From Deltaproteobacteria bacterium (lineage in GTDB: Bacteria; UBA10199; SPLOWO2-01-44-7), in the NCBI GenBank assembly GCA_016203765.1, contig JACQMB010000146.1, positions 1-15,751 of the forward strand: 15,751 nt of DNA, read 5' to 3'. The notes beneath the pieces are model-generated. The model did not search any database. It was given only the letters and a program-made list of their open reading frames with translations, and was not told the origin of the DNA. The translations under genes and the position numbers were made by a program. This document shows positions 12,279 to 15,751 of this stretch, one piece after another; position 1 is the first letter of the stretch; the number at the start of each line of letters is the position of its first letter.

Positions 12279-14215
12279 AACCCCGGGGCCGCTTCATCCT
12301 TATTCAGGCGGGACTGATCGCCGGCTACGGATTGATCATCGGGCGCGCCCTTTTTTTGATGCTGCAGGATAATCAAAAATTGGAAAAAATCGCCCTCCAA
12401 CAGTACCGCACCTCCGTTCAATCGGAGGCCGGCCGCAGCCGCATCCTGGATCGCAAGGGAAAAGAGCTGGCCATGGACAAGCCGGTCTGGTCACTCTATG
12501 CCGATCCCGCGGAGGTGCGGCATCCTTATCAAACCTCGGCCGTTTTATCGAAAAAATTAAAGATTTCCCAAAAAGATCTAAGGGGCAAGCTAAAATCAAA
12601 CAGAAGGTTTGTATGGATCCAGCGCAGAGTGGAGGCGTCAACGATCGAGGCCATTCGTCCGCTTCAACTGGAAGGTATTTATGTCATTAAGGAAAACAAA
12701 CGCTATTATCCTCAGGGGCCCCTGGCCGGACACGTTTTGGGCGCGGTGGGACTCGACTCCAAGGCGTTGGGAGGGATCGAACTGGCTTATGATCATTATT
12801 TGATGCGCCACCCCGTCTCCGGCGTGTACATGAAAGATGCCAAGGGGAGGCTCTATCTTGCCTCCACCCGCTTTGCCGGCACCCATCCCAAAGGGGACCT
12901 CTACCTGACCATCGATAAGGGCTTGCAATTTTTGCTGGAAGAATCTTTGGAAAGGACCGTTCGCAAACATGCCGCCAAGGGCGGATCGGCCGTTATGCTT
13001 GATCCCGCCACCGGTGCGGTTTTAGGACTGGCGAATTACCCTTTCTTTAATCCCAATCATTTTGACGAGGTTTCGTTGTCTCGTTGGCGCAACCGGGCCG
13101 TCACCGATCTCTATGAACCGGGCTCCACTTTTAAACTTGTTTTTTTGGCCGCCGCCCTGGAGGACGGCGCCCTTTCCTTAAATGAGAGCATTGATTGCGA
13201 AGGAGGCCGGCTACAACTCCCCACCGGCAATGTGATTCATGATTCCAAACCGCACGGCCGGCTGACGCCTCCGGAGATTATTAAAGTCTCCAGCAATATT
13301 GGGGCTTATAAGATCGCCCGGCGGCTGGGGCCCAAACGGATGGATGAGTGGATCAGGGCTTTCGGATTCGGGCAGAGGACCGGCATCGATTTTCCCTCCG
13401 AGGCGGCCGGCATCGTCCGTCCTCACCGGGGGTGGAGTATGATGGAAACGGCAACCATTTCCTTCGGACAAGCCGTCGGGACCACCCCCCTCCAGATCGC
13501 CTCTTTTTATGCCGCCATTGCGAACGACGGGGCGCAGATGAAGCCTTATTTGGTGGAAAAAGTGGTATCCCCCGAAGGGGACCTCTTGTATCAATCCAGA
13601 CCGGAGATTTTGCACCGGCCCATTACCGCCAAGACCAGTCAAAGACTCAAAGAAATTTTGAAGGGGGCGGTCCTGGAAGGGGGAACCGGCCAGGCCGCCT
13701 TCCTGGCCGAGTATCCGGTGGCCGGCAAAACCGGGACCTCCCAAAAGAGCGAGCCCGGCCTCGGTTATCTTCCGGGAAGATATGTCGCGACCTTTGTCGG
13801 TTTCGCCCCCGCCGACCGGCCCCGTCTGGTTTTGCTGGTTTTAATTGACGAGCCCTCCCATGAACAATATACGGGCAGCCAGGTTGCCGCCCCCCCGTTT
13901 AAGGAGATGATGCTTCGGGCGTTGCAATATGTGGGCGTTCCGCCGGCCCGCGGAGGGGGTTTGCCGGTCATGGAGGCGCATGCGGAGTCGATGCCGCGGT
14001 TTTATGCGGAACGGAAATTAAAAACGGACGGAGATTCCTTTGAAGTCCCCGATTTTAAGGGGGCCACCTTGCGGCATGTTTTAAGGGCGGTGACCCATTT
14101 TCCGGTGGAGGTGGAGTTTAAGGGACGCGGCGTGGCTTACCAACAAGACCCCGAACCGGGGAGCTGGATTGCGAAGGGGAGCAGGATTTATGTTGCGTTT
14201 AAACCCTTATACTGA
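12275..14215 (+). CDS. ftsI: Peptidoglycan D,D-transpeptidase FtsI (PBP2/3 type) with C-terminal PASTA domain
   Basis: A 646-residue class B penicillin-binding protein. It has an N-terminal transmembrane helix (about 8-30), the dimerisation domain with RSRILDRKGKELA (54-66) and a transpeptidase domain with S284-T-F-K (SxxK), S339-S-N (SxN) and K485-T-G-T. These are the complete catalytic motifs for cross-linking septal peptidoglycan, the target of beta-lactams. Residues 588-645 form one PASTA-like domain (FEVPDFKGATLRHVL...), common in Gram-positive and deltaproteobacterial FtsI but absent from E. coli FtsI. The start overlaps ftsL by the ATGA and the end overlaps murE by 26 bp. Confidence 0.96.
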   Translation: MKPRGRFILIQAGLIAGYGLIIGRALFLMLQDNQKLEKIALQQYRTSVQSEAGRSRILDRKGKELAMDKPVWSLYADPAEVRHPYQTSAVLSKKLKISQKDLRGKLKSNRRFVWIQRRVEASTIEAIRPLQLEGIYVIKENKRYYPQGPLAGHVLGAVGLDSKALGGIELAYDHYLMRHPVSGVYMKDAKGRLYLASTRFAGTHPKGDLYLTIDKGLQFLLEESLERTVRKHAAKGGSAVMLDPATGAVLGLANYPFFNPNHFDEVSLSRWRNRAVTDLYEPGSTFKLVFLAAALEDGALSLNESIDCEGGRLQLPTGNVIHDSKPHGRLTPPEIIKVSSNIGAYKIARRLGPKRMDEWIRAFGFGQRTGIDFPSEAAGIVRPHRGWSMMETATISFGQAVGTTPLQIASFYAAIANDGAQMKPYLVEKVVSPEGDLLYQSRPEILHRPITAKTSQRLKEILKGAVLEGGTGQAAFLAEYPVAGKTGTSQKSEPGLGYLPGRYVATFVGFAPADRPRLVLLVLIDEPSHEQYTGSQVAAPPFKEMMLRALQYVGVPPARGGGLPVMEAHAESMPRFYAERKLKTDGDSFEVPDFKGATLRHVLRAVTHFPVEVEFKGRGVAYQQDPEPGSWIAKGSRIYVAFKPLY

Positions 14216-15623
14216 ATTGGCCTATCATTCCAAGGCGTGCAAGCCGGGCTGTTGTTTTGTGGCGATTTCCGGCCTGCAAACCGACGGGCATCAATATATT
14301 TCCGAGGCCGTTCGGAATGGGGCCAAGACGGTGGTGGTCGAGAGAGAGGTCGATGTTCCGCGGGGGGTTGCCAAGATTGTGGTTGAAGACAGCCGGGATG
14401 CCTTGGCAAGGCTGTCGGCCTTTCATTTTAACGAGCCGACGCGCGAACTCACCTTGGTCGGCGTCACCGGGACCAACGGAAAGACCACGGTGACGAGCCT
14501 CCTAAGCCACATCGCCAAGCAGGCCGGACTTTCCTCCGGTCTTTTGGGAACGCTCCACACGCCGTCGGGCAGGACCACTCCCGAATCGTATGACCTGCAA
14601 AAGATTTTTCGCAATATGGCGGCGGGGGGGGCAACCCACGCCTTTATGGAGGTGACCTCCCATGCCTTGCAATTGAAACGGGTGACGGGATGCCACTTTA
14701 ACGGGGCCGTTTTTACCAACCTCTCCCGGGATCACCTCGACTTTCATGAAAACATGGAAAATTATTTTTCCCAAAAGGCCAGATTGTTTCGCCAGCATCT
14801 CGTCGTCAGCGAAAAAAAGAATTTGTGGGCCGTCATCAACGCCGATGATCCTTACGGCCGGACGCTGGCCGGCGATCTCCCGGCCCGAGTCTGGCTCTTC
14901 AGCCAAAAAGGGGGGGCGGAGATTTCACTCCAAGGCGCCGCGGCGGCTTGGGAAGGATTGAAGCTGGAAGTCAAAACGCCGCAGGGGACCGTTTCGCTGC
15001 ATTCTCCCCTCAAGGGGCGCTTTCAGGTGAATAATCTTTTGGCCGCCGTCGCCGCCTCTTTGGCCATGGAGTTTCCGATGGAGGCGATTACGGCCGGTAT
15101 TGCCTCTTTTTCCGGGGTTCCGGGGCGGATGGAGGCCGTACCCAACGGCAGAAAAAACAAAATTGTCGTCGACTATGCCCATACGCCGGCGGCGCTGGAA
15201 AATGTTTTGGAGGCCCTTCGGGAATTAAATCCGGAAAGGATCATTACGGTCTTCGGCTGCGGGGGCGACCGGGATCGGGGAAAACGCCCCCAAATGGGAA
15301 AAATCGCTTCCCAAAAAAGCGACATCCTGGTGGTGACGTCGGACAACCCCCGGTCGGAAGATCCGCAGAAAATATTGAACGAGATTTTGGGAGGCGTTCA
15401 ACCCGGCACGGAAAAATACGCCGTGGCCGATCGCAGGGCCGCGATCGCCAGGGCTCTGGATTTGGCCAAGGAGGGGGACTGTGTCTTGATCGCCGGCAAG
15501 GGGCATGAAACCTATCAAGAGATCGCGGGGGAGAAGCGGCTGTTTGATGACAGGGAGGTGGTGAGGGAGATACTGGACCGAGGACCGAGAACCAAGGACC
15601 AAGGACCAGGGACTAGGGACTGA
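14190..15623 (+). CDS. murE: UDP-MurNAc-tripeptide synthetase MurE, meso-DAP type
   Basis: MurE ligates meso-diaminopimelate to UDP-MurNAc-L-Ala-D-Glu using ATP in the cytoplasm. The 477-residue protein has GTNGKTT (94-100, P-loop), the carbamylated-lysine region NYFSQKARLF (Lys196), VDYAHTPAALENVL and SDNPRSEDP (DNPR 385-388, the motif linked to meso-DAP specificity), then GKGHETYQ near the end. I chose ATG 14190 with AGGA upstream; an earlier TTG at 14169 would add seven residues. Domain 1 looks shortened by roughly 20 residues at the N-terminus compared with typical MurE. The last 13 residues after REILD come from a heptamer array and are unlike MurE C-termini. Confidence 0.95.
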   Translation: MLRLNPYTELAYHSKACKPGCCFVAISGLQTDGHQYISEAVRNGAKTVVVEREVDVPRGVAKIVVEDSRDALARLSAFHFNEPTRELTLVGVTGTNGKTTVTSLLSHIAKQAGLSSGLLGTLHTPSGRTTPESYDLQKIFRNMAAGGATHAFMEVTSHALQLKRVTGCHFNGAVFTNLSRDHLDFHENMENYFSQKARLFRQHLVVSEKKNLWAVINADDPYGRTLAGDLPARVWLFSQKGGAEISLQGAAAAWEGLKLEVKTPQGTVSLHSPLKGRFQVNNLLAAVAASLAMEFPMEAITAGIASFSGVPGRMEAVPNGRKNKIVVDYAHTPAALENVLEALRELNPERIITVFGCGGDRDRGKRPQMGKIASQKSDILVVTSDNPRSEDPQKILNEILGGVQPGTEKYAVADRRAAIARALDLAKEGDCVLIAGKGHETYQEIAGEKRLFDDREVVREILDRGPRTKDQGPGTRD

Positions 15624-15637
15624 GGACCAAGGACTAA
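15575..15637 (+). repeat. Heptamer tandem repeat array 3 at the murE/murF junction
   Basis: Nine in-phase units: GGACCGA (15575, 15582), GAACCAA (15589), GGACCAA (15596), GGACCAG (15603), GGACTAG (15610), GGACTGA (15617), GGACCAA (15624) and GGACTAA (15631). It encodes the last residues of MurE and its stop TGA (15621-15623). The array fills nearly all of the 18-bp gap before the murF ATG. Confidence 0.95.
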
Positions 15638-15641
15638 AGAG

Positions 15642-15751
15642 ATGGAATTTCAGGTGGAAAAATTTGTGCAGGCGACTGGAGCAAAGATTATCCAACATGG
15701 GAAGCCGATTCCTGGTTATGGCGTTTCAACGGATACCAGAACTTTGCAACC
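15642..15751 (+). CDS. murF: UDP-MurNAc-tripeptide--D-Ala-D-Ala ligase MurF, partial
   Basis: Only the first 36 codons lie in the window. The residues following the start include GYGVSTDTRTLQP, the typical Mur-ligase N-terminal motif (S-x-D-(S/T)-R) that binds the uridine part of the substrate. The position directly after murE matches the standard dcw order. The ribosome-binding site is poor because the heptamer array reaches to within five bases of the ATG; translation may depend on coupling to murE. Confidence 0.85.
   Translation, partial: MEFQVEKFVQATGAKIIQHGKPIPGYGVSTDTRTLQ

Noticed and set aside
13348..13848. Long overlapping plus-strand frame inside ftsI
   Set aside because: A shadow of the transpeptidase domain in another frame; arginine-rich with no recognisable motif.
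1..15751. tRNA, rRNA or classical insertion-sequence genes
   Set aside because: I saw no cloverleaf, rRNA segment or transposase-like protein anywhere in the window.

Overview
The window is a stretch of a Gram-negative bacterial chromosome of moderate GC content. The evidence is a lipoprotein-type signal peptide, an LD-carboxypeptidase, a MurE with the DNPR motif of meso-diaminopimelate enzymes, and the start of a division and cell-wall (dcw) cluster. The mix resembles Deltaproteobacteria in the broad sense or a related candidate lineage. That placement is inference from general impression; no 16S or other decisive marker is present.

Layout. Positions 1-2651 (minus): a partial LD-carboxypeptidase downstream of a large exported NHL beta-propeller protein. 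Positions 2797-6284: housekeeping genes, namely a SprT-like metalloprotease (plus), a small membrane protein (minus), a CPBP/CAAX-type membrane protease (minus), MutY (plus) and a YqaA/DedA-type membrane protein (minus). Neighbouring convergent genes overlap at their 3' ends. Positions 6328-8155 (plus): a Gfo/Idh/MocA oxidoreductase, then a two-gene module of an HTH-nucleotidyltransferase fusion and a HEPN protein, preceded by a striking AT-rich repeat/palindrome. Positions 8142-9995 (minus): a probable three-gene unit of a DtxR-like regulator with an odd metal site and a C-terminal cysteine cluster, an unknown membrane protein and an MBL-fold hydrolase. Positions 9996-10266: a divergent regulatory region dense in inverted repeats. 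Positions 10267-15751 (plus): dcw cluster mraZ - STAS gene - rsmH - ftsL - ftsI(PASTA) - murE - murF (partial), with tightly overlapping genes.

How the genes work together. MraZ probably autoregulates the dcw operon through TGGGG repeats at its promoter. RsmH methylates 16S rRNA, FtsL and FtsI build the septum, and MurE and MurF add meso-DAP and D-Ala-D-Ala to the peptidoglycan precursor. The LD-carboxypeptidase at the far end would recycle murein peptides. The STAS protein between MraZ and RsmH is not a standard dcw member and has lost the usual phosphoacceptor serine.

The most unusual structures are two. First, an 83-bp GC-rich hairpin element lies between stas and rsmH. It is flanked by two 45-bp copies of the 3' end of the STAS gene that encode the same 14 residues with only synonymous differences and a different stop codon. 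Second, three arrays of a heptamer (GGACYAN-type) sit on gene edges: at the CPBP C-terminus, at the MutY 5' end and at the MurE C-terminus with the murE/murF junction. They supply codons and stop codons to the host genes and could in principle make MutY length-variable.
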